Below, piece after piece: positions 20,956 through 30,282 of a stretch of 64,000 nucleotides of DNA. The stretch is from Cephalotrichum gorgonifer (Eukaryota > Ascomycota > Sordariomycetes > Microascales > Microascaceae). Position numbers and translations under genes: made by a program. The stretch spans positions 1,901,077-1,965,076 of the forward strand of contig ONZQ02000005.1 of NCBI GenBank assembly GCA_900312665.1, read 5' to 3'. The notes under the pieces were generated by a model. It saw only the letters and a list, made by a program, of their open reading frames with translations, was not told the DNA's origin and ran no database searches. How positions within the stretch are numbered: the first letter of the stretch is position 1; each line of letters starts with the position of its first letter.

Positions 20956-21981
20956 ATGACCGACTACCCAGAACGTCCGCAGACGCCGACAGTAATGATC
21001 CATCGCCTCCCAGACCATCCCGGCATCTCTTTCGAGGCGGACGTGAAACCGTCGAAGTACATAGTCCTCATCATAGCCTCAAACGCAATAGCGGGAAAGG
21101 TGCAGATTGCCAGATCAGTCGCCAGCGCCCTATCCTGCCCGCTCTTCCAAGGGGACAGCCTGCACAAGACCGCCTCCAGGGCCGCGGGTGTGGGAGTGCC
21201 ACAGGGCCCTACCGGGGACGGCGGTGATGCGCAGGCTGTCGAATCTGGAGCGAACGAGGCGCGGAACCAGCGCATGTGGCTTTCGAGAATGATGCGCACG
21301 GGCTATCTATTCCCTGAGGAGTCCCGACCGGCTAACGAGGGCTTCTTCGGCTTCGGTGGGACGTCGTCGACGTCGACTAGCCGCCGCGGATCCTTCAGTT
21401 CCGTCGCATCATCGTCGGATGGCGCCGTGTCGACCTCAAGCTTCGCGAGCAGCTTAATGTCCTCTGGTGCGCACACCATGAAATACGTCAATAAGCCACC
21501 TACAATCGCCCTTTCCGAAGACGAGAGGTTACGAAAGGAGAATCCCGCCTTGCTGGTTGTCACCCATCCGCTCTTGGAGAAGTGGCACAGAGATGCCATT
21601 AGGACGGGTGTCGGCGAATATGGGATCGGCGTCATTTTTGTTCCGCTGCACGAGGATATCGACCGGGAGATTCGTATCCTAAACTCCCTAGGGTGTTTCG
21701 CTACTGTTCCAAAACTCGACCGTGGGACTTTGGATGAGGAGATGGAGCTTTCGGCTGATGCTGAGGCGAAACTCGATGACGATGAGGAGTTGCCAGTATT
21801 GAAGCCGCTGGATCCGACCAACATGTCCAGTTTCGGTCCGCCGGGGTCTTCCGCCTTTACACAGAAGGCTACCAGCGCGACTCTGGGAGAGGAGATCGAG
21901 CTGAAACTCAACGTTGAGGCCAGGGTCGAGGATCTAACTGAGGACATTGTTGGCCGAGTACGAGGAATTATGTATTCGTAG
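20956..21981 (+). CDS. P-loop (gluconokinase-like) protein with degenerate nucleotide site
   Basis: Intronless, 341 residues. Residues about 33-70 (YIVLIIASNAIAGKVQIARS, then CPLFQGDSLHK) look like the start of a gluconate-kinase/shikimate-kinase fold: strand, loop, helix, then a GDSLH substrate loop. The Walker A should read GxxxxGKS/T but here the Gly start is lost and the Ser/Thr after GK is Val. A serine-rich low-complexity insert (residues about 135-175) separates this from a second half with NPALLVVTHPLLEKWHRDAIR and GVIFVPL, which matches the later strands of such kinases. The tail is acidic. This is most likely a pseudokinase or a nucleotide-independent binding protein; catalytic activity is doubtful. 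Confidence 0.65.
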   Translation: MTDYPERPQTPTVMIHRLPDHPGISFEADVKPSKYIVLIIASNAIAGKVQIARSVASALSCPLFQGDSLHKTASRAAGVGVPQGPTGDGGDAQAVESGANEARNQRMWLSRMMRTGYLFPEESRPANEGFFGFGGTSSTSTSRRGSFSSVASSSDGAVSTSSFASSLMSSGAHTMKYVNKPPTIALSEDERLRKENPALLVVTHPLLEKWHRDAIRTGVGEYGIGVIFVPLHEDIDREIRILNSLGCFATVPKLDRGTLDEEMELSADAEAKLDDDEELPVLKPLDPTNMSSFGPPGSSAFTQKATSATLGEEIELKLNVEARVEDLTEDIVGRVRGIMYS

Positions 21982-22297
21982 ACTAGAGATGTAGTTGACA
22001 GTTGAACGCAAATGAAGATCCTACAACACTTCCACCAGGAGGGCATAGGTGTTATATCAATGTAAACCTTTGTTTCGAAATGGTAGAGTGCTTCGTCATG
22101 AAAATCATGCTCGACAAAGAACCGTGAGCGATGGATTTCCATCTGGCGGGCTACGGGAGCTAGTCTCTGCTCTTCTATGTCGTCGCTCAGGTGGTAAAGC
22201 ACTTGCCCATGTACTATCTCACAGCCCTTGCGCTATATCTTAAATTCTCAGTCTAGATTTATCGACCAGAGAGTATTTCATTAGACATGGCTCTCCC

Positions 22298-24338
22298 TTA
22301 TTCGACGTATTCCAGTCTGCAGTGCGAATGTGCAAACCACCAGACAAGCCTCCCCTTCCAGGGGACGTCAACCCAGGTGAGCGACTCAGGGCCAGATACG
22401 CCACCTACACCGACCTCGGCAACGTACGGCAACTCATCATCTGTCTGGCCCATCCCTATTCTTAGCATGCGTGCCGGGTCTACCCGAACGGGTGCAAGCG
22501 TCCAGTCCAGACGATACCGCCCCAAGCACGATCGACGACCATTGTTATACCGTAACAAGAGTCCGATAACGGCCTTAATCCCGGAAATTCTGCCTACGCA
22601 GAGTGTGATTTCGGCGACATCCTCCATGCGGCAGTGGCTATAGCACAAGGCCTCCCCCTCTAGGGTGCCCGCTGGCGGTGAGTCCCGCATGAGCGAACGT
22701 GGATAATCGCTTCGGTGGTCCTCTTGCACCCAATCATCAGACTCGGCATTGGATTCGACTGCTATGAACTCGATGAAGCGATTAACAGAGCGGCGACCCC
22801 ACTCATTAACGTATATCCGCGACGGCTCCCCGGTCGTAGCGAACAGGCGGTGGATCAGGACCGTGGTCTCCCGGAGGTGGTGCCCGAACAAGACCTCTCG
22901 ACCCAAGTTTGTCACAAACTACCAAGAACATACACGTTAGTTTCCGGAAGAAGTACGGCGTGATTAGCTTGTACTTCGCAGTTCGTTTCTTGGGGTATCG
23001 CTCACCATCAACGATGATGCATTCTCACCGGACCACACAGACCAAAGCTCTTGGATGTATTCCCCTTGGTCGACCGGCATATATATCCACAGCAGGTCGC
23101 TAACGAGACTATCCACCTCCTCATAAAATGGGGTATTATCGGCCCCTGAGTGGTGCGCGTGCAGTATCGAGAAGCTCCAGTCGGAAAGGGCGAAAGAGTA
23201 TCCATCTACGCCCGGTTCGTTGACAGCAAAGGAATTCATCCTGACCCCAAGCCGGTCAAATGTTTCGTCCAAGACATTGAAAGACTCGTCGTTCATAATC
23301 GTACAAATCAATCCAGGTCTCGGCCAGCCGGTAGGTGTTGCTGAAATCGTGCTTTCCGGGGTAGTAGAGTCTAAGAGACGTCTAATCTTCAATCCCTAGT
23401 GTTTCCGTGAGTAAGGGCATTTTGGGTAGACATTGCATGGGGCTAAACTTGCGTCGTGACTAGCGGTGAGTTGTCGAACTCCATCCTTCCGAGTTAGTTC
23501 TGTCCACCATACTCCGCTAGTGTCAAGACAGCGTAGTACATCCTCCTTTGGAAGGGTGAACCAGACGCCTCTAACGCCGATGTGGTCGTATCTGACATAT
23601 ACCGTGCGGACGACACGCCCGGGCCTCGCCTTGAATACCCGGACCACCGACTCTTGCGCTTCGGAGGGCGGTTCGTTGGACAAAGACCGGACGTATTGCA
23701 CGCCCTCGACATGGATATACCGCGCATATACGTCGCGGGCGAGGTCGACATCCGCCTGATGAAGGTCAGGCGGTGGATAAGAGGTATCATCAGCGACAAG
23801 CTCTTGTAACGTGATAGCAGCGCATTGTTGGACGAAGAAGCCCGCCACCAAATGGCAGATCTCCGCAGGCAATTCCTTCAGGAAACTGGATTCTAGCCTG
23901 GCAGTTAATAGGTCCTGTATCCTGCGACGTCTCCGACCCTCGCCGCCGAAAGGTGGCACGTGTCCATATTCGGTGGCATTGAGGAACGCCCATGTTACCG
24001 GACGGACTCTGGTGTTATAGCAGTCAACATGGAAGGCTGATCCGAAGTACCCCCCCTTCCAGCAGTCCTCATCACAGCCAAGATGAATTCCGACCCCTTT
24101 CGTCCCGTCCATGACCATCGAAAGAGATGGCCTGAACGGGAGCACAGAGGATACACATTCGTCATCAGAACCTGGGGGCGGTGAGCAGCGCTAATCCCTA
24201 ACCGCACGAGACTGGGAGAAAGGGGATATAGAAAGAGAACTCACCCACAACAATGAGGTCTCCAGGCTCCAGATAAAACTGACATAGCCTGCAGCGGAGT
24301 TCTCGTACGCAGTACCAAGGCTCCGAATAAGCAGCCAT
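22298..24338 (-). CDS. F-box-type conserved fungal protein, one in-frame stop
   Basis: Exons 24338-24245, 24171-23006 and 22918-22298 give a 626-residue frame. The N-terminus is cysteine-rich (CVRELRCRLCQ), followed by LEPGDLIVVVGSDDE and HLGCDEDCW. An F-box-like helix pair follows (ELPAEICHLVAGFFVQQCAAITLQEL). The C-terminal half is a conserved fungal domain with GWPRPGLICTIMN, FALSDWSFSILHAH and IGLLLRYNNGRRSCLGRYRLD. Both main introns have good borders (GTGAGT...CCCCCAG and GTGAGC...GGTAG). A single TAG at 23398-23396 interrupts exon 2 while the frame on both sides is coherent. Either it is a nonsense mutation (C to T from CAG would give it) or a 36-base intron (GTCTAC...CTAG) removes it. 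The likely role is a substrate receptor for SCF ubiquitin ligase; the target is unknown. Confidence 0.65.
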
Positions 24339-26180
24339 TGCTAGGGCCAGTGGATATCAGCCACGGGGGTCTGTTCGTAGCAAGAAGGGTGAGCGAAAGC
24401 TAGGTTTAACAGATTAGGTCCTCGTTTCGACTGTCGGGACCAGGCTAATTAACCCACCTTGATCTTACATGCGCGATAAAGGAAGAACAGGTCACGTGTG
24501 ATAGGGATGCATATACTTAAATGGGGATATGTGGTTTAGTAAGGTTATTATTTCACTGCGCAACAGTAACTAATGTTACCATCATCCCCCGGACTGGTTG
24601 GTTCTAGCCCCTCTCGTTCTCAGTGGGTCGTATCCCCGTAGGCCCCTGCACGGGGCGGATGCTACGCTAGCAGCCCCGTAATAGTTCCGCTGTGGAAGAA
24701 AGTTCGCTCCCGGAGGGGGCGGGACCAGGTCCTACAACTTCAGGCCCCGGCCAATGTACTGCCATCAGCATGATAGAGTCGATAGATGGTAAGTAGTCAT
24801 GCAAGAAGGCGAATCAAACCAGCGCCAGTTCACGGAGCTGACTTGCGTGCCCATTGATCTTTACCTAATTGCGTTTTCACAAGTTTGTTCGCCATTTGGT
24901 AACGGCAACATAAGTCAGGCCAGCCGTAACTGCGCCGCTTCCAGTCAAACTTGAACTGCCATCTCTGAGACACGTTACATGGGGTAGCCCTGTAGGGTCG
25001 ATGGTTAGGGGCCTCCCGATGGCTCTACCTGTGGCAGCGCCAAGGGAATATGGCATTGGCGAGGCCGTCAGTATGGCCGGGGATAAGAGAATGACGAAGT
25101 CGGACTTGGTTTCTCCTTCCTTGCGCTAGTTAGCTATTCGCCATAGCTCGTGGAATGTGATACACGTGGAGAGCTTTGGTTTCGCTACAAAATACCCATG
25201 GTTCGTCAGCCACTATTGCCTATCCTCCTATTTCCCTTTACACTCTTTCAATACCAATATCGCCTCCTACCATCTTATTCACTTCATCTACGTCTACCTC
25301 TCCCCCAACCCCCAGGTCAGTCAAGACGGCCCAGGGCAACTGCATAGCCAACAACATAGTAGCGTACGCTCGACGACATGAGCAGGAGCTGAATGCAAGT
25401 TGAAAGGAGTTTTCACGAAGAGCTGGTGATTAGGAAACTTCATCAGATAGGAAAAGCAGTTACGGAGAAGTTACAAAGTACCTGAATTGTCACTTCAGGA
25501 TGACGAGGGTAGTACGAAAAAAAGCGCTGCATGTGGCTTGAGGAAGGAACACCTTCACTGGAATTAACTTCATACACAACTGTCCGATGGGCCTCATCGC
25601 TCTTCCCCTTCAGGATACAGTACGCACAACGTCGGGGTATTACAAGCTTTCTCCTCCGGCGAGTCTCATCCCGCAACTCTGCCCTGCCGATAACTCGGGC
25701 TATTATTACCAATATCTACTTAATTACAAAATCCTTGGCCGACTTATCTGGAGTCAGGAACTATCGATAACTGTCGGGGATGAAATTCAGGCTTTACCAT
25801 ATAAGCCGTACCGCTACCGACGGCTAAGTATTACCGGCGGTCCGGAGATGCTGTTGCTTTAATTACTATGCCCGCTATATTGGCCAAGAAACCGGTTCCA
25901 CGGCAGTGGAGGGTATAGCCTCAATACAGACCGAGTGTGGCCCAGAATTACTTCCCTGATTCGTGACGACTTGTCAATTTCGATGGCGACGACTATATAA
26001 TACTATGCGGGGGACTAGGAATTTTCTTCCTTTCTATATACCTGACCGATGCTATAATAGCCACGGCGGTGCCTGTTCTATAATTTACTTAACTGGGTCA
26101 CAATGGTACATGTAAACTTCGCCCGGGGGGAAACCTACGTGGTATCACCACCGTCCTAGCTTCATCGCCATTACTCCAAA
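24339..26180. other. Long intergenic region
   Basis: 1.8 kb without a supported gene. Short open frames at 25150-25862 have no family features. The part near 24600-24740 is GC-rich with small hairpins (GGCCCCTGCACGGGGC). The final 150 bases are the promoter of the DUF4360 gene. Confidence 0.5.
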
Positions 26181-26894
26181 ATGCGTTACAATACGGCATC
26201 ATTAATTACGTTGGCCTTACCCTTTTGGGCCATGGGCCAGCGAGCACCAGCACCGGACGATATTCCGCAAATAACAATAAACACGGCCTCCACGTCTGGA
26301 AGCGGCTGTCCCGGAGACTCAGTGGCAGTCACCATATCCCCAGATCGCACAGTCGTCACGCTCGGCTTTAGCAACCTTGGATTAGCCATAGGAGAGGGCG
26401 TACCTGATGCCGATGCCCAGAAGACCTGCGACATCATCCTCAACATCCATTACCCCGCCGGATACTCCTACGCCGTGCTGGAGACGACATACCACGGCTT
26501 TGCTATCATGGACGAAGGGGTGAGCGGAAACATCGAGACGGAATATGCATTCGCAGGCGAGGAAGACGAGGGGGGAGGTGGGCTGCTGGGCGGGCTATTT
26601 GACTTGGTAGACGGGCTACTCAGCCCCGTCGCCGGTCTACTCAGCGTCGTCACCCGCGTGGTGATCCCTGCAGCAGGGAACTTCAGAGACGGGGACGTGT
26701 TTACGGTAACAGACGAGATCCCGATCGAGAACGTCGTCGGCTCTCCTTGCGAGGCGAGGAATACGGATCTATTAATACGGATAACGGCCAGTCTTGAGTC
26801 TTCGGTCGCTAATGCTGGGGGTAGTTTCATTATGGATGATGGTACATTTGCTCTAACCCAAGAAGTGCAGCTCGCCTGGGAGCGGTGCGGTTGA
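26181..26894 (+). CDS. Secreted DUF4360 family protein
   Basis: Intronless, 237 residues. A signal peptide (MRYNTASLITLALPFWAMGQ) is followed by a DUF4360-type start (GSGCPGDSVAVTISPDRTVVTLGFSNLGL) with the conserved Cys and the CDIILNIHYPAGYSYAVLETTYHGFA core. The C-terminal part resumes with CEARNTDLLIRITASL and ends at a conserved Cys (WERCG). The middle (about residues 128-165) is unusual: an acidic and glycine run (GEEDEGGGGLLGGL) is followed by a strongly hydrophobic stretch where family members usually have a polar strand. DUF4360 proteins are small and extracellular, with no known function. Confidence 0.85.
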   Translation: MRYNTASLITLALPFWAMGQRAPAPDDIPQITINTASTSGSGCPGDSVAVTISPDRTVVTLGFSNLGLAIGEGVPDADAQKTCDIILNIHYPAGYSYAVLETTYHGFAIMDEGVSGNIETEYAFAGEEDEGGGGLLGGLFDLVDGLLSPVAGLLSVVTRVVIPAAGNFRDGDVFTVTDEIPIENVVGSPCEARNTDLLIRITASLESSVANAGGSFIMDDGTFALTQEVQLAWERCG

Positions 26895-27412
26895 TTGGAG
26901 GGTTTGGAGGGAGTCTATATTTCGGGTCATGATACCTCCCTCTTTGTTTTCCCCTTCGTTTCTTGGTGTTACAAAAGCCGAGCATCGAAGGTATAAGAAT
27001 TCTTGTGTATATATTTAATCAGCACAAATACTTCTACTATCGGTCGAGCATCTGCCCTTTTTATACACCAACTCTGCTGCTTGCCATTGCACTCTCATCG
27101 CCGTTCGAACGAAGATATTGACTGGTTGGAGTCAGCCATGGTATACTGACCATGCCAGGCGACAGCCGACATTAGATACTGCTACGTGGATTGGAGCAAA
27201 ATATAAGATGGCCAAGTCTAGTTGCGAGAATAAGTGCGTCGTTGAGGACGTACTTGGAGGTAGTATTCCGGATCACAGGGGGAAAATGAGCCTCTAAAAT
27301 AATAACTAACAGTTGCTACGCATCTATGTATTCTGAATTCAAACGGGTTTACAGTCTAAACTAGTCAAGAAATAAGAGGAAAACGGTGACGGTGCCATCG
27401 GAGCCTCTCTGA
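26895..27412. other. Intergenic between convergent genes
   Basis: These are the 3' flanks of the DUF4360 and the disordered-protein genes. Nothing else is recognised. Confidence 0.5.
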
Positions 27413-28339
27413 CTATCGGCTCCGCCATCCGTCCATACTCCTGCAGTCCGAGCAGTCGCAGTCACTCCCGTTGTCGCCCGCGGGATCCGGATCCCCCTCC
27501 CGTCTAATCCGCTCAAACACCTCCGCCCTAATCTCAGCATTCCGTCGCCTGGCCCACTCGATCTCGGCGGCAGTAGGGGGGTTTTCGGGGTCGCTGTCGC
27601 TGATGATGGTGCAGTCCGACGAGTGGGACGGCGTGCGCTTCGACGCACGTGGAGGCTCGGGCGAGCGAGGGGGTGCGACATACCGGTTCTGTGGAGAGTG
27701 GCGGGGCGGTGACTCAGTGCCTGACCAGCCGTAGATGGAGGGAGGATCTTGAGCCTGCTGGGGTGGGCGGTTCCAGGTATCTCGACTTCGGCTGCGATCT
27801 TCGATGTCGTGATCACGGATGCGCCCGTCGGCTGTGCGGCGCCCCAACTCCATGTCCCGGCGGATATCGTTCATAAGGGCACGAACATCCGGAGTGTTGA
27901 TGAGCTCCTCGTCAGCGTTGAAATACGCCAGTCGGTGCCCCTGTCCGCGGAAGTTTGATTCGCCCCCTGCGGGGGCGGCCGGGGAGGCGGGTGGACGGTC
28001 GACTACGTCGCGGATTGTTCGGGCATCCTGGATGCCCCGCCTAGTTGCTGGGGCACTGGGCCGTGGGGTAGGGCGATAGTCGTCGTCACGCATTCTTTGA
28101 GCGTCTTGGAGGTTCCTCGTGCTTCCAGATGCTCGAGCCGGTGCCGCAGGGCGGTGACCCTGGTGGACACTCATTGCACTTCCTCCGTGTCTAGGGTGTG
28201 GGACAGGGCGAGAGTTTTGGTCACGGACCTCTCGGGAATAGTGCACGTCCCTATTGCTGTTGGCAGCATTGTTTCGACGGGGAGGGGGCGGAGACGGAGA
28301 CCTAGAAGGCCAGCGCCAGCTCTGTGATCGGTCGCACAT
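27413..28339 (-). CDS. Disordered hypothetical protein
   Basis: Intronless open frame of 308 residues from an ATG at 28339. Composition is dominated by Pro, Arg, Ser and Asp with many short RDR/RSR stretches (DRSQSWRWPSRSPSPPPP at the start). Only about residues 138-170 (RLAYFNADEELINTPDVRALMNDIRRDMELGRR) and 258-280 (AEIEWARRRNAEIRAEVFERIRR) look like folded helices. It ends with a Cys/Asp-rich tail (SDCDCSDCRS). I know no family. The open length and lack of stops in a GC-rich stretch are weak support, so expression evidence would decide it. Confidence 0.55.
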   Translation of the reverse strand: MCDRSQSWRWPSRSPSPPPPRRNNAANSNRDVHYSREVRDQNSRPVPHPRHGGSAMSVHQGHRPAAPARASGSTRNLQDAQRMRDDDYRPTPRPSAPATRRGIQDARTIRDVVDRPPASPAAPAGGESNFRGQGHRLAYFNADEELINTPDVRALMNDIRRDMELGRRTADGRIRDHDIEDRSRSRDTWNRPPQQAQDPPSIYGWSGTESPPRHSPQNRYVAPPRSPEPPRASKRTPSHSSDCTIISDSDPENPPTAAEIEWARRRNAEIRAEVFERIRREGDPDPAGDNGSDCDCSDCRSMDGWRSR

Positions 28340-28965
28340 GACTGGTTGCGTGCGGTGGGAATATCAACGGTGATAGGTGTGGCTCGTAATAAAGGCAAGG
28401 CTCTAAGCGTCCGGGATTTACTGCTGTAGAATCAGTGGATAGATAAGAGATCAGAGGATACCATCTAGGGAATGGAAGGCCTCTTATATAGCCACGCGAG
28501 AATGCTTCGGCCAAGGAGATGTGCTTATCTGAATATGATACAAAGCGATGCAAAACTTCACTGGAGTTTCCTTGTTCAATGACAGACAGCCCAAGCGGTA
28601 GCAGGTATAACAAAGAGAGCAAGTGCCAGTATATAAAACATACGCTACTTTTGTAAGGACCCCTATACAATTCCTCATAATAGGACCCGGCCTTCCTCCT
28701 TTGATCTGGAGCAGACTCAAAACCAGTCCCCCGCTGGTCTTAGCGACTCCTATGTCCATAGATACCCCAATGGTGCCAGTCGTCGCTAGCTGACGGACCA
28801 ATCTTCCAGCACGACGAATTCGACAAGTATGCATCCGATAACATTTGCTACCGTGTGACGAAAGATATATTCCCATCCATTCACTAAAACCGCTCTTCCC
28901 CGTAACCTCCAATCGTGACCCAAAATGCACCCAGAAAAGACTCGCTGATATATGCGCCTCACCCC
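28340..28965. other. Intergenic
   Basis: Promoter of the disordered protein and 3' flank of the methyltransferase gene. No gene is supported; the long minus-strand frame at 28484-29200 overlaps the methyltransferase coding sequence and is a shadow. Confidence 0.5.
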
Positions 28966-30282
28966 TTATTCCCGACCTCCCTCCAAAGGTTTCTGTCCGT
29001 ACACGACGTAAAACTTGAAATAAATATGAAGCTTCGACGACTTTAGCTCGCTCCTTATCCTTGAAAATACGAGCTCCAGCTCTTCTCTCGTATACCCCAG
29101 CACGGGGATGAACACTTTGAGCGAGAAAGCCTCCAAGCCTTCCAGAATCTGCAGGAGATTCAGCATTCCTACCCGCTTCAGGTCCACATTCTTCGGCCAA
29201 GGACCGACGGGGACCTTGAAAACGAACTCCTGCACGTTGGTGTAGCCTGCGGCCTCGACCATGGGGCGGAGCTTCGGGCCGGGCCGGGGATCACGGTTTA
29301 TCCGCTCGGCGCCTAGCAGGAAGTCGTCGACGTACTTTTTAGTGAAATGCTCGTCTGTCAGGGTGCCGTCGTCGGTGCGGAACTCGAGGTCGAAGTCTTG
29401 AAATTCGACCCAGCCGCCGGGATTGAGGTTCTCAAAGGTGTTACCGACCAACGCGGGCCAGTCGGCTATAGAGCAAGCCATGTATCGGCTGATGATGTAG
29501 TCGAACCCGAAGTCGTACGTCCATGTACTCTCAACATCGTCGACTTCGAATCTGACGTTAGGCGGTACCCAGCAGGGCTGGACTGGGCTGAGGTCACAAC
29601 CGATGACCTCGGCATCCGGAAGAAGGTCCCCGATCTCGATAGCTAGCACGCCCGTTCCTGTGCCGATATCTAATACCGTGCGGACATTCTGGCGATCAAT
29701 TGGGGCAAGGAACATTTCGCCACCTAGACTGCTTTTTATCATGAGGTGGACCGTGTCGAGGCGGTCCAGCTCACGATCGTCGTTGGGAAACATGTAGGCG
29801 CCTCTGCGATATGCATGGTACTGCCGACCATTCTCTACGGGAAAATCCCGGACACTCGACGTCAGCGACGCCGTAAATCTGTCCATCTGCAGGACGAATT
29901 CATCGTCGCTGGGGGCATGACTGTCGGCCTCGATGTGGCTGTTCGCTTTGCTGGTCTCCTCGAGGTTTGGCTCATCGATGTCTGGCTCTTCGATGTTTAA
30001 CTCCTCGATGTTTGACTCCTCGATGATTGACTCCTCGATGATTGGCTCCTCCGTGATCGGCTCCTCCAAGTTGAGCTTCTCGCCAGCTGAGCTGCTCTTC
30101 GGAGGAGACGTGCTCCCGGTGGTCGGGCCACTCCAGGCAGTCAGGCTGGTCCCGGTGCTAAAGACAGTCCTGTCGGTAAGAACGGTCCTGTCGGTGAGAA
30201 CGGTCCTGTCCGTAAGGACTGTTCTGTCGGTCAGGACGCTGATGGGTGGGCTTTCACCAAGGGGTGGCGTGCTTCCGCTCAT
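28966..30282 (-). CDS. LaeA-like SAM-dependent methyltransferase
   Basis: Single exon, 438 residues from the first in-frame ATG (30282); codons further up lack an ATG. The N-terminal 130 residues are disordered and repetitive: four tandem TVLTDR units, then an acidic run of five-residue IEExx units. The methyltransferase begins with GRQYHAYRRGAYMFPNDDRELDRLD, a hallmark of the LaeA-like group, then motif I VLDIGTGTGVLAIEIGD, the acidic post-I residue (VIGCDLSP), VPPNVRFEVDDVE, and NLNPGGWVEFQD. LaeA itself controls secondary metabolism and development as part of the velvet complex; this is a paralogue in a large family, and its target is unknown. No biosynthetic core enzyme is nearby. Nuclear or cytosolic location is inferred. 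Confidence 0.9.
   Translation of the reverse strand: MSGSTPPLGESPPISVLTDRTVLTDRTVLTDRTVLTDRTVFSTGTSLTAWSGPTTGSTSPPKSSSAGEKLNLEEPITEEPIIEESIIEESNIEELNIEEPDIDEPNLEETSKANSHIEADSHAPSDDEFVLQMDRFTASLTSSVRDFPVENGRQYHAYRRGAYMFPNDDRELDRLDTVHLMIKSSLGGEMFLAPIDRQNVRTVLDIGTGTGVLAIEIGDLLPDAEVIGCDLSPVQPCWVPPNVRFEVDDVESTWTYDFGFDYIISRYMACSIADWPALVGNTFENLNPGGWVEFQDFDLEFRTDDGTLTDEHFTKKYVDDFLLGAERINRDPRPGPKLRPMVEAAGYTNVQEFVFKVPVGPWPKNVDLKRVGMLNLLQILEGLEAFSLKVFIPVLGYTREELELVFSRIRSELKSSKLHIYFKFYVVYGQKPLEGGRE
29985..30075 (-). repeat. Coding minisatellite, 15-base units
   Basis: About six imperfect copies of a 15-base unit around CTCCTCGATGATT encode the acidic IEExx repeats of the methyltransferase N-terminus. 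All copies keep the reading frame. Confidence 0.8.
30166..30237 (-). repeat. Coding minisatellite, four 18-base units
   Basis: Four tandem 18-base units (GTCCTGTCGGTAAGAAC type) encode TVLTDR repeats in the methyltransferase N-terminus. Units differ by a few bases and keep the frame. Copy number is a likely polymorphism. Confidence 0.85.

Noticed and set aside
28484..29200. Long minus-strand frame overlapping the methyltransferase gene
   Set aside because: It overlaps the 3' part of the methyltransferase in another frame and has no features of its own.
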